5,145 bases of DNA from Paracoccaceae bacterium (GTDB lineage Bacteria; Pseudomonadota; Alphaproteobacteria; Rhodobacterales; Rhodobacteraceae), in NCBI GenBank assembly GCA_027080755.1, contig JALWQC010000286.1, positions 1 through 5,145 of the forward strand. The letters run 5' to 3'. The position numbers and the translations under genes were made by a program. This document shows, piece by piece, positions 1-5,145 of the stretch. The notes below the pieces were generated by a model. That model worked only from the letters and a program-made list of their open reading frames with translations. It searched no databases and had not been told where the DNA came from. Each line of letters begins with the position of its first letter. The stretch's first letter is position 1.

Positions 1-625
<625 letters not shown>

Positions 626-654
626 TTGCGTCCTGTTAACGAACTGTTAAGATC

Positions 655-687
655 AACCTGTCGGGGATCCCTCCGGCAGGTTTATTA
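655..687 (+). terminator. Probable rho-independent terminator of ilvC
   Basis: A 10-bp stem pairs AACCTGTCGG (655-664) with CCGGCAGGTT (673-682), with one G-U pair, around an 8-base loop. It begins 30 bases after the ilvC stop and runs into TTTATTAGTTT, a rather broken T tract. Position and stem strength support a terminator; the imperfect tail lowers certainty. It also isolates the next gene, whose ribosome binding site starts about 10 bases after the stem. Confidence 0.65.
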
Positions 688-702
688 GTTTGAGGACTTG
701 TT

Positions 703-1137
703 ATGAAAAAGACCCTTTTCCTGACCGCGGCCCTGGTATTCGGTGCCGGCTTTGCGCAGGCGGCATCCTATAAATGCAGTATCGAAACATACGGCCGTCC
801 GAACGGCTTTGCCGGTGGCTATCAACACCAGAAGGAATTGATGACCTCCTGGATGCCCTACAAGATTTTTTATATCGAGACCAAAGGCGATAGCGCGATC
901 CTGTATCACAGCAAGGATCTGGATATCCCGTCCCTGAAAAACGAATCCAATAGCAACAATATCACATTTACCTTCCGCGATTACCCCTATGCCTCGGGTG
1001 GCAGCTCGCGGTTCCGCGATACGCGGGTGGCAATATCGAAAGCGGATGGCAAGTTCAGCCTGAAGCTGAAGATGAACCCGGGCAGCCATTATCTGAAATC
1101 CGGCGGCTCGGCCTTTGGCACCTGCGTTAAGCAGTAG
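703..1137 (+). CDS. Small secreted protein of unknown function (144 aa)
   Basis: I do not recognise a family. The protein starts with a clear Sec signal peptide: MKK, a hydrophobic stretch (residues 4-18) and AQA before the likely cut after residue 20, leaving a mature protein of about 124 residues in the periplasm or outside the cell. The mature part is polar, with no membrane segment, and looks beta-rich (alternating stretches such as KIFYIET, NITFTF, KFSLKLKM). It has only two cysteines, Cys25 near the new N-terminus and Cys141 near the C-terminus, which could form a disulphide joining the ends of the fold. The ATG is well placed, six bases after GAGGA (692-696). Base composition appears more AT-rich than ilvC or hemB. 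It follows the ilvC terminator and meets the next gene tail to tail with no bases between the stops. The gene is convincing from signal peptide, ribosome site and codon use; the function is unknown. Confidence 0.85.
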   Translation: MKKTLFLTAALVFGAGFAQAASYKCSIETYGRPNGFAGGYQHQKELMTSWMPYKIFYIETKGDSAILYHSKDLDIPSLKNESNSNNITFTFRDYPYASGGSSRFRDTRVAISKADGKFSLKLKMNPGSHYLKSGGSAFGTCVKQ

Positions 1138-1650
1138 CTAAAGCAACCCCAGAAGATGCAGGTGGAACCAGACGGCCACCGATGCGCTGGCCGATATGGC
1201 CAGCGTGCCGATCAGCTGGTTCCAGAACCGCCGCCAGCGCAGACGTTTGCGCAGCTCTGCCCCGCGCCAGCCCTCGCGCCGGACACGAAAGGCAAAGCGG
1301 ATCGAGAACAGCATAACCAGGCTAAGCGGGGCAAGCAGCATAAACAGGGCAAAGGCGACCTCGCTGCCCAGATAGATGCCGAGCGTCGCCAGCGCCGCCA
1401 GCACGAACCCCAGAAACCCTGCGAAATAGGCCCCGCCGCGCTCGAAATAATACAACAGCCGGTGGACGTTGATATCCACGAGCGCCTCCAGATGATCGAC
1501 GAAAACACCGCCCTGTTTATCCGCCCGCACCACGGCATCATAGGGCACCCCGATAGTCCAGTGCGAGGTCATGGACCATGTGACAACGGTCAGGATCCAG
1601 TACCAGAGGCTCCAGAAACTGGTGGTGTCCATGTAGCGCAGTAAATCCAA
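1138..1650 (-). CDS. Four-helix membrane protein, Rhodobacterales-type ('component of SufBCD complex' label)
   Basis: A 170-residue inner-membrane protein. Hydrophobic segments lie at about residues 12-34 (rich in Trp: SFWSLWYWILTVVTWSM), 74-94, 97-120 and 145-168. A basic loop (RVRREGWRGAELRKRLRWRR, 122-141) between the last two is probably cytoplasmic by the positive-inside rule. The N-terminal pattern S-x-x-x-LWYW...W-x-x-x-SHW-x-x-GVP(Y/F)D resembles, from memory, small proteins of Rhodobacterales databased as 'component of SufBCD complex'. That name is not supported by anything in this sequence and no suf gene is nearby, so function should be treated as unknown. The start is most likely TTG (1648-1650), preceded at five bases by GGGAGG; the first ATG (1630-1632) would be about 23 bases from that site. 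The gene is divergent from hemB and convergent with the secreted-protein gene. Confidence 0.85.
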   Translation of the reverse strand: MDLLRYMDTTSFWSLWYWILTVVTWSMTSHWTIGVPYDAVVRADKQGGVFVDHLEALVDINVHRLLYYFERGGAYFAGFLGFVLAALATLGIYLGSEVAFALFMLLAPLSLVMLFSIRFAFRVRREGWRGAELRKRLRWRRFWNQLIGTLAISASASVAVWFHLHLLGLL

Positions 1651-1655
1651 GCTCC

Positions 1656-1661
1656 CCTCCC
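1656..1661 (-). promoter_or_regulatory. Ribosome binding site deciding a TTG start
   Basis: On the minus strand GGGAGG, followed by GGAGC, lies immediately before TTG at 1650-1648. The frame is closed by TAG at 1680-1678, so there is little room for another start upstream. The spacing fits TTG and not the downstream ATG at 1632. Confidence 0.7.
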
Positions 1662-1674
1662 TTGTTGTCGCTGC

Positions 1675-1703
1675 AATCTAGGGCGTAGACCTGCAAACCA
1701 CAA
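1675..1703 (-). promoter_or_regulatory. Possible sigma70-type promoter for the membrane-protein gene
   Basis: On the minus strand TTGTGG (1703-1698) and TAGATT (1680-1675) are separated by 17 bases, about 25 bases before the TTG start. The match to consensus is modest (3/6 and 4/6), so this is a suggestion based mainly on spacing and position. No comparable hemB promoter stands out in the other direction within the 172-base divergent gap. Confidence 0.3.
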
Positions 1704-1822
1704 GCCACCAGCGCGCCCCTAACAGCCTGCGACACATATTCAACCGCCAATTCCGTGAAAGCCCTTGTAACGGCCCCGCCCGCCGTGGCAATTTCGGGTG
1801 AAACCCAATCACGAGGTCCCAC

Positions 1823-2830
1823 ATGCACCCGATTCACGCCCCCTTCCCGCTTGGCCGTTCCCGCCGTTTGCGCCGCACCCCCTGGATGCGCGATCTGGTG
1901 CGCGAGACGCATCTCTCTGTCTCGGATCTGATCTGGCCGATTTTCATCCGCGAGGGCGAAGGCATCCGCGAGCCTGTCGCCTCGCTTCCCGGGGTTGACC
2001 GTCTTAGCATCGACAACGCGGTCATTGCCGCGGAAGAGGCCGCGACCCTCGGCATTCCCGTGATTGCCCTGTTTCCCTATACCGATCCGGCCAAAAAGAC
2101 CCCCGACGCGGCCGAGGCCTGGAACCCCGACAATCTGGTCAACCGCGCCACCCGCGCCATCAAGGCCGCCGTGCCCGATATCGGCATCATGCTGGACGTG
2201 GCGCTGGATCCCTATAACTCGGACGGGCATGACGGGATCGTGCGGGACGGGATTATCCTGAATGACGAAAGCCTGATTGCCATTGAAAAACAGACCCTTG
2301 CACAGGCCGAGGCCGGGGCGGACATCCTGGGCCCCTCGGATATGATGGACGGGCGTATCGCCATTATGCGCCAGGCACTGGAACAGAACGATTTCCCCGA
2401 TGTGGCAATCATGAGCTATGCCGCCAAATACGCCAGCGCCTTTTACGGCCCGTTCCGCGATGCGGTCGGGGCCTCGGGGGCGCTGAAGGGGGACAAGAAG
2501 ACCTATCAGATGGATTACGGCAACACGGACGAGGCCCTGCGCGAGGTGGCCAAGGACCTGTCCGAGGGCGCCGATATGGTGATGGTCAAACCGGGCATGC
2601 CCTATCTGGACGTCTGCCGGCGGGTCAAAACCGATTTCGGCGTGCCGACCTTTGCCTATCAGGTCAGCGGCGAATACGCGATGATCTGCGCGGCAGGACA
2701 AAATGGCTGGATCGATCAGGATGCGGTGATGATGGAAAGCCTGACGGGGTTCAAACGGGCCGGCTGTGACGGCATCCTGACCTATTTCGCCAATCGCGCG
2801 GCGCGGATTCTTCTGGACGAGGAAATCTGA
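1823..2830 (+). CDS. hemB: Delta-aminolevulinic acid dehydratase (porphobilinogen synthase), zinc-free type
   Basis: Condenses two 5-aminolevulinate molecules to porphobilinogen, the first common pyrrole of heme, chlorophyll and corrin synthesis, in the cytosol. The 335 residues match the usual bacterial length and form a complete TIM-barrel enzyme with an N-terminal arm (RLRRTPWMRDLVRETHLS). Both Schiff-base lysines are visible: Lys202 in SYAAKYASAFYGPFRDA and Lys256 in MVMVKPGMPYLD. The metal loop reads DVALDPYNSDGHDG (125-138): the three zinc cysteines of E. coli-type enzymes are replaced by Ala127, Asp129 and Asp137, as in the Pseudomonas and Bradyrhizobium/Rhodobacter type. Glu284 in QVSGEYAM corresponds to the allosteric Mg2+ site of many bacterial enzymes. 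The ATG lies six bases after GAGG (1813-1816), and the start agrees with the family N-terminus. It appears to be a single-gene unit, with no terminator of standard form immediately after it. Identity is secure. Confidence 0.98.
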   Translation: MHPIHAPFPLGRSRRLRRTPWMRDLVRETHLSVSDLIWPIFIREGEGIREPVASLPGVDRLSIDNAVIAAEEAATLGIPVIALFPYTDPAKKTPDAAEAWNPDNLVNRATRAIKAAVPDIGIMLDVALDPYNSDGHDGIVRDGIILNDESLIAIEKQTLAQAEAGADILGPSDMMDGRIAIMRQALEQNDFPDVAIMSYAAKYASAFYGPFRDAVGASGALKGDKKTYQMDYGNTDEALREVAKDLSEGADMVMVKPGMPYLDVCRRVKTDFGVPTFAYQVSGEYAMICAAGQNGWIDQDAVMMESLTGFKRAGCDGILTYFANRAARILLDEEI

Positions 2831-2879
2831 TCTTTTCCTGAAAATTCCGTTTTATTTCTGCGGGTTACCTGCAGCGCGA

Positions 2880-2909
2880 CCTGTCTACTAACATATGTTA
2901 GTAAACAGG
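2880..2909. promoter_or_regulatory. Near-perfect 30-base palindrome, probable operator
   Basis: The core TACTAACATATGTTAGTA (2886-2903) is an exact 18-base palindrome centred between 2894 and 2895. After one mismatched pair (2885/2904) the symmetry continues for five pairs (CCTGT at 2880-2884 with ACAGG at 2905-2909), so 14 of 15 pairs match. It lies 50 bases after hemB and about 35 bases before the -35 box of the lipoprotein gene. A symmetric site of this size is typical of dimeric repressors such as TetR- or MarR-family proteins; no such regulator is encoded in the window. As RNA it could form a long hairpin and help end hemB transcripts, but only GGGTTTC follows rather than a T-run, so I favour an operator. 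Confidence 0.55.
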
Positions 2910-2944
2910 GTTTCGGCTGAATTCGGCCGCCCGCAACTGGGGCG

Positions 2945-2973
2945 TTGGAATAGCTGGCTGCGCGTGCTAGAAT
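2945..2973 (+). promoter_or_regulatory. Sigma70-type promoter of the lipoprotein gene
   Basis: TTGGAA (2945-2950) and TAGAAT (2968-2973) are spaced by exactly 17 bases. The -10 box matches consensus in 5 of 6 positions and the -35 in 4 of 6. Transcription would begin near 2980, giving a leader of about 44 bases before the ATG at 3024. The palindrome at 2880-2909 would then be centred about 85 bases upstream of the start. Confidence 0.6.
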
Positions 2974-3011
2974 CCGCGCAACCGGCAACAGACCGGATCG
3001 GCAGCACATAC

Positions 3012-3016
3012 AGGAG
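3012..3016 (+). promoter_or_regulatory. Ribosome binding site deciding the lipoprotein start
   Basis: AGGAG lies seven bases before ATG 3024. This fixes the start at the codon that yields a twin-arginine lipoprotein signal and rules out the in-frame ATG at 2895, which lies inside the palindrome and upstream of the promoter. Confidence 0.85.
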
Positions 3017-3023
3017 ACTTACG

Positions 3024-3581
3024 ATGACACAGTGGACAAGACGCGGTTTTATGCTGGCAGGCAGCGCAACAACGCTGGCCGCCTGTTCGAACGCAATCGG
3101 CCTGAACAAGACCCGCGCCCAGATCGACGCCGATGTGGATCGCGCGCGGGCGGAGCTGTTCCGCACCGTTCCGGGCGCCAGGCAACTGGCCGAACGCTCT
3201 GCCGGGATGCTGATCATCCCCGAGGTCACAAAGGCCGGCCTGATGTTTGGCGGGGCTTACGGCGAAGGGGCCCTGATGATCGGGCCGGCAAAGGTGGATT
3301 ACTTCAGCTTCACCGCCGCCTCTTTCGGCCTGCAGGTCGGCGTGCAGCGCTATAGCCATGCGCTGTTTTTCCTGACACAGGAAATGCTGGCCGATTTCCG
3401 CTATTCCGACGGCTGGCAGCTGGGGGTAGACGCCCAGTATACCACCCCCGAGGACGCCGGGGCGCTGGGGGTGACCACGACCACCATCAACCAGCCGGTG
3501 ATCGCACTGGTCTTCGGGCAAAAGGGCCTGATTATCGGGGCGACGCTGGAAGGCGCGAAATATTCCCGCCTGATCCGCTAG
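3024..3581 (+). CDS. Tat-exported SYLF (YSC84/DUF500) domain lipoprotein
   Basis: A 185-residue exported lipoprotein. The N-terminus MTQWTRRGFMLAGSATTLAAC contains a twin-arginine motif (T-R-R-G-F-M, residues 5-10), a mildly hydrophobic core and a lipobox Leu18-Ala-Ala-Cys21, predicting folding before export by Tat and lipid attachment at Cys21. The rest fits the SYLF/YSC84 family: a helical start (27-60), then AGMLIIPEVTKAGLMFGGAYG, a glycine-rich centre, FFLTQEMLADF and the closing ALVFGQKGLIIGATLEGAKYSRL. SYLF domains in eukaryotes bind phosphoinositides and membranes; the bacterial role is not settled, so a membrane-associated function in the periplasm is inference. The gene has its own promoter and ribosome site. 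Its TAG stop lies within a CTAG that marks the left edge of the IS5-family element, and the protein end looks natural, so the insertion did not truncate it. Confidence 0.9.
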   Translation: MTQWTRRGFMLAGSATTLAACSNAIGLNKTRAQIDADVDRARAELFRTVPGARQLAERSAGMLIIPEVTKAGLMFGGAYGEGALMIGPAKVDYFSFTAASFGLQVGVQRYSHALFFLTQEMLADFRYSDGWQLGVDAQYTTPEDAGALGVTTTTINQPVIALVFGQKGLIIGATLEGAKYSRLIR

Positions 3582-3598
3582 GTTCAATCGACATTCAT
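3578..3598 (+). repeat. Left target duplication (CTAG) and left terminal inverted repeat
   Basis: CTAG (3578-3581) is followed by the inverted repeat at 3582-3598, whose inner part AATCGACATTCAT is identical to the reverse complement of the right end. The TAG of the target copy is the stop codon of the lipoprotein gene. Confidence 0.85.
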
Positions 3599-3651
3599 GA
3601 TTCACAAATCGGTTAATATGTGATTCACAGACCTCCAAATTGGTTAATCTG
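3598..3651 (+). repeat. Imperfect direct repeat inside the left end of the element
   Basis: TGATTCACA occurs at 3598-3606 and 3621-3629. Each copy is followed by a related block: AAATCGGTTAATATG (3606-3620) and AAATTGGTTAATCTG (3637-3651), which agree at 13 of 15 positions. The second copy has extra bases (GACCTCC) between the two blocks, which form the left arm of the hairpin. Subterminal repeats in insertion sequences can be transposase binding sites; that role here is inference. Confidence 0.6.
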
Positions 3652-3662
3652 GAGGTCTTTTT
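3629..3662 (+). terminator. Hairpin with T-run: terminator-like, also covers the former transposase ribosome site
   Basis: AGACCTCCA (3629-3637) pairs perfectly with TGGAGGTCT (3650-3658) around a 12-base loop, followed by a run of five T (3658-3662). This is a textbook intrinsic terminator in form and lies 48 bases after the lipoprotein stop, so it probably ends that transcript now. The right arm contains GGAGG (3651-3655), seven bases before the ancestral transposase start at 3663. The same hairpin would therefore hide that ribosome site in transcripts entering from outside, a known way for insertion sequences to avoid activation by neighbouring promoters. Confidence 0.75.
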
Positions 3663-4035
3663 ATCGTTAAACGTTAGGAACTGACGGATAGTCAATGGGA
3701 ACGGATTGCGCCCTTGTTGTCGGAAAAATCTAATGATATGAGCCGATAAAGCCTATGATAGCAATGCGTTACGCGGTTTTATCGCCAAGTGACCAGCGGT
3801 CACTCCTTGCAACCGGACACGCAGAAAAATCATCCCCTATGATTTCGAAATCTACAAGGCGCGAAACCTGATCGAGTGCTGTTTCAACACCCCTCCCGGC
3901 AGATTTGCCTGCGCAAATCACCTGACGGGCAGCGACATCAAACATTTCCGCCGCATCGCAACAAGATATGACCGGCGAGACATATACTTCCTGTCTTTCA
4001 TACAAATCGCCTCTGCAATGCTATGGATGAGATGA
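3663..4035 (+). pseudogene. IS5-family transposase remnant
   Basis: Two conserved pieces remain. The first, from 3663, reads I-V-K-R-stop-ELTDSQWERIAPLLSEKSND: the expected ATG is ATC and codon 5 is TAG (3675-3677). The second, one frame over from 3742, reads ADKAYDSNALRGFIAK, a TGA (3790-3792), then NRTRRKIIPYDFEIYKARNLIECCFN and, after a 48-base insert, IKHFRRIATRYDRRDIYFLSFIQIASAMLWMR with TGA at 4033. The second piece holds the IS5-type Y(2)R(3)E motif (codons at 3853, 3862, 3874) with the last acidic residue of the DDE triad. The segment carrying the first two aspartates, perhaps 120-150 residues, is missing at about 3735-3745. Loss of the start, two in-frame stops, the central deletion and the insert make it non-functional. 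The frame change could reflect the deletion or an original two-frame orfA/orfB arrangement. Confidence 0.9.
3889..3936 (+). other. 48-bp in-frame insert within the transposase remnant, with a small hairpin
   Basis: Bases 3889-3936 separate two otherwise contiguous family motifs, LIE(x)CFN and (x)IKHFRRIATRYD. In intact relatives one residue, usually Lys or Arg, stands here, so the net gain is about 45 bp. The insert contains GATTTGC-CTGC-GCAAATC (3902-3919), a perfect 7-bp stem, and is more GC-rich than its surroundings. It stretches the E(6)K spacing of the IS5 signature to E(21)K. It does not match any adjacent sequence in this window, so it is not a local duplication. Confidence 0.6.
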
Positions 4036-4052
4036 ATGTCGATTCAGCCTAG
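4032..4052 (-). repeat. Right terminal inverted repeat and right target duplication (CTAG)
   Basis: On the minus strand CTAG (4052-4049) is followed by the repeat at 4048-4032, matching the left end except at the second and fourth positions. The TGA stop of the transposase remnant (4033-4035) falls inside this repeat. The minus-strand TAG of the target copy is the stop codon of cckA. Confidence 0.85.
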
Positions 4053-5145
4053 GCCGCCTCTATCTGTTCCTTGACCTTTTGCGTCAGGTCCACCAGGGAA
4101 AACGGTTTGGCCAGAAAACTGGAATGGGGGATGTCGGGCTGGCCGTCCTTGAAGGCGTCCTCGGCATAGCCGGAGACGAACACCACGCGGGAATCCGGTT
4201 TGTCTGCCAATGCCTCGCGCACCCAGGTCGGGCCGTCCTTGCCGGGCATGACCACATCCGAGACGAAGACATCGAATTCCGCCCCCTTGTGCGACAGGAT
4301 TTCCAGCGCCTCTTCGCCCGAGGCCGCCTCGGTCACCGAATAGCCGCGCAGGGTCAGGGCGCGGGCGGCGAAGGCGCGCACGGGGGCCTCGTCCTCGACC
4401 AGCAACACGCGGCCACGGCCGGACAGGTCCTGCGTTTGGGCCGGAGCGGGGGCCGGCGTTTCGACATCCAGCGTTTCGTTGACCGGCAGATAGATCGTAA
4501 ATTTCGTCCCCTGCCCCGGCGTGCTGTCCACAAAGACAAATCCGCCGGTCTGTTTGATGATACCGTAGACGGTGGACAGGCCCAGCCCCGTGCCCTCGCC
4601 CTGTTTTTTGGTGGTAAAGAACGGCTCGAATATATGGGGCAGTTTGTCGGGGGGGATGCCGGTGCCGGTGTCCTCTACCTCTATCACCACATAATCGCCC
4701 GGATGCACCGTGGCGCGATCCCGTTGCAGTTCCGTTGTCAGGGTGACATTGCGGGTGCGGATATGCACCGTGCCGCCCCCGGGCATGGAATCGCGGGCGT
4801 TGACCACCAGATTCATGATCACCTGTTCGAACTGGCGCACATCCACCCGCACCGGTTTCAAATCCCGCCCGTGATCGGTTTCCAGCGCCACTTTTTCCCC
4901 CAGCAGCCGGTTGAGCAGATGCGACAGTTCCGCCAGCGTATCGTCCAGACGGATCGATTTGGGTTGCAGGGTCTGCTTGCGTGAAAAGGCCAGCAGCTGG
5001 CGCACCAGAGCGGCGGCGCGGTTGGCGTTCTGCTTGATCTGGTCCAGATCGGCATAGTCGGGGCTGCGGATCGTGGTTTTCTGCAACAACAGGTCCGCAT
5101 GGCCCGTGATCGCGGTCAGGATATTGTTGAAATCATGCGCCACAC
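4049..5145 (-). CDS. cckA: Cell-cycle hybrid histidine kinase CckA, C-terminal part (5' end outside window)
   Basis: Autophosphorylates and passes phosphate via its own receiver domain to ChpT and then CtrA, the alphaproteobacterial regulator of cell cycle, motility and, in Rhodobacterales, gene-transfer agents. The 365 visible residues begin within the H-box: VAHDFNNILTAITGHADLLL with phospho-His3; the leading GTG (5141-5143) is an internal valine. Then follow the dimerisation helix (DLDQIKQNANRAAALVRQLLAFSRKQ), N-box (Asn111, Asn115), G1 (DTGTGIPPD, Asp158), F-box (FEPFFTTKKQ), G2 (GEGTGLGLS), a Pro/Ala linker (229-240) and a full receiver domain with acidic pocket (Glu250, Asp251), phosphoacceptor Asp296 in SDVVMPGKDG, Ser324 and Lys346. 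The usual N-terminal membrane and PAS portion lies beyond the edge. The C-terminus looks complete; its TAG stop lies in the CTAG at the right edge of the insertion element. The close match to CckA in the DYADLDQIKQNANRAAALV segment supports the name over a generic hybrid kinase. Confidence 0.92.
   Translation of the reverse strand, partial: VAHDFNNILTAITGHADLLLQKTTIRSPDYADLDQIKQNANRAAALVRQLLAFSRKQTLQPKSIRLDDTLAELSHLLNRLLGEKVALETDHGRDLKPVRVDVRQFEQVIMNLVVNARDSMPGGGTVHIRTRNVTLTTELQRDRATVHPGDYVVIEVEDTGTGIPPDKLPHIFEPFFTTKKQGEGTGLGLSTVYGIIKQTGGFVFVDSTPGQGTKFTIYLPVNETLDVETPAPAPAQTQDLSGRGRVLLVEDEAPVRAFAARALTLRGYSVTEAASGEEALEILSHKGAEFDVFVSDVVMPGKDGPTWVREALADKPDSRVVFVSGYAEDAFKDGQPDIPHSSFLAKPFSLVDLTQKVKEQIEAA

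Larger units (their letters stand above)
3582..4048 (+). mobile_element. Degenerate IS5-family insertion sequence (467 bp) with CTAG target duplication
   Basis: The element is bounded by imperfect 17-bp inverted repeats (15 of 17 match) and flanked by CTAG on both sides (3578-3581 and 4049-4052), consistent with IS5-family target choice at short TA-containing sites. Because CTAG is its own reverse complement, the duplicated target may be 4 bp or only the central TA. Inside are the N-terminal and C-terminal ends of an IS5-type transposase with the middle missing. Intact relatives are usually about 800-900 bp, so roughly half has been lost. The interior is visibly more AT-rich than the flanking genes. 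With start codon, catalytic centre and frame all damaged, it cannot move on its own, although the ends might still be used by a transposase supplied elsewhere. The subgroup (IS427-like is my guess) needs comparison. Confidence 0.88.

Noticed and set aside
626..653. Possible promoter TTGCGT-16-TAAGAT before the secreted-protein gene
   Set aside because: Both boxes are poor, and the ilvC terminator hairpin would lie immediately downstream of the start point, which makes a productive promoter here doubtful.
1538..2701. Long minus-strand open frame (387 codons) across hemB
   Set aside because: It is antisense to a certain hemB. The protein is rich in His, Gly and Arg without family motifs, as expected from the complement of a GC-rich gene.
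2895..3023. Upstream in-frame ATG at 2895 that would add 43 residues to the lipoprotein
   Set aside because: It lies inside the palindrome and upstream of the predicted promoter, has no ribosome site, and would bury the Tat lipoprotein signal that begins at 3024 after a good AGGAG.
3769..4005. Minus-strand 78-codon frame inside the insertion element
   Set aside because: It is antisense to the recognisable transposase C-terminus and has no supporting motif.
4079..4984. Plus-strand open frame of 301 codons across cckA
   Set aside because: It is the complement of conserved kinase and receiver motifs, has low-complexity Gly/Arg/His/Gln composition, and shows no ribosome site.

Overview
The window looks like a chromosomal segment of an alphaproteobacterium, most likely a member of the Rhodobacterales (Roseobacter-like). 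The evidence is the close fit of the partial kinase to alphaproteobacterial CckA, a zinc-free HemB of the type known in that class, a small membrane protein of a kind I associate with Rhodobacterales, and GC-rich codon use. Both edges cut through genes: ilvC at the left and cckA at the right.

Layout from left to right: (1) the 3' part of ilvC (+, branched-chain amino acid synthesis), followed by a hairpin terminator; (2) a small secreted protein of unknown function (+, 703-1137); (3) a four-helix membrane protein (-, 1138-1650) that meets it tail to tail with abutting stop codons and starts at TTG; (4) hemB (+, 1823-2830, tetrapyrrole synthesis), divergent from gene 3; (5) a 193-base gap holding a near-perfect 30-base palindrome and a good sigma70-type promoter; (6) a Tat-exported SYLF/YSC84-type lipoprotein (+, 3024-3581); (7) a 467-bp degenerate IS5-family element (3582-4048) with recognisable inverted repeats, a CTAG target duplication and a dead transposase gene; (8) the C-terminal 365 residues of cckA (-, 4049 to the edge).

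The genes are mostly unrelated core-genome functions, each apparently with its own signals; there is no multi-gene pathway or defence-like system here. The most informative part is the insertion element. It sits exactly in a CTAG that once served as the overlapping stop codons of the convergent lipoprotein and cckA genes. Duplication of CTAG gave each gene its own intact TAG, so the insertion harmed neither protein. The element's left end carries a hairpin that covers the former transposase ribosome binding site, is followed by a T-run, and may now end lipoprotein transcripts. I see no RNA genes, CRISPR arrays, origins or phage genes, and I do not see a clearly new biological system.
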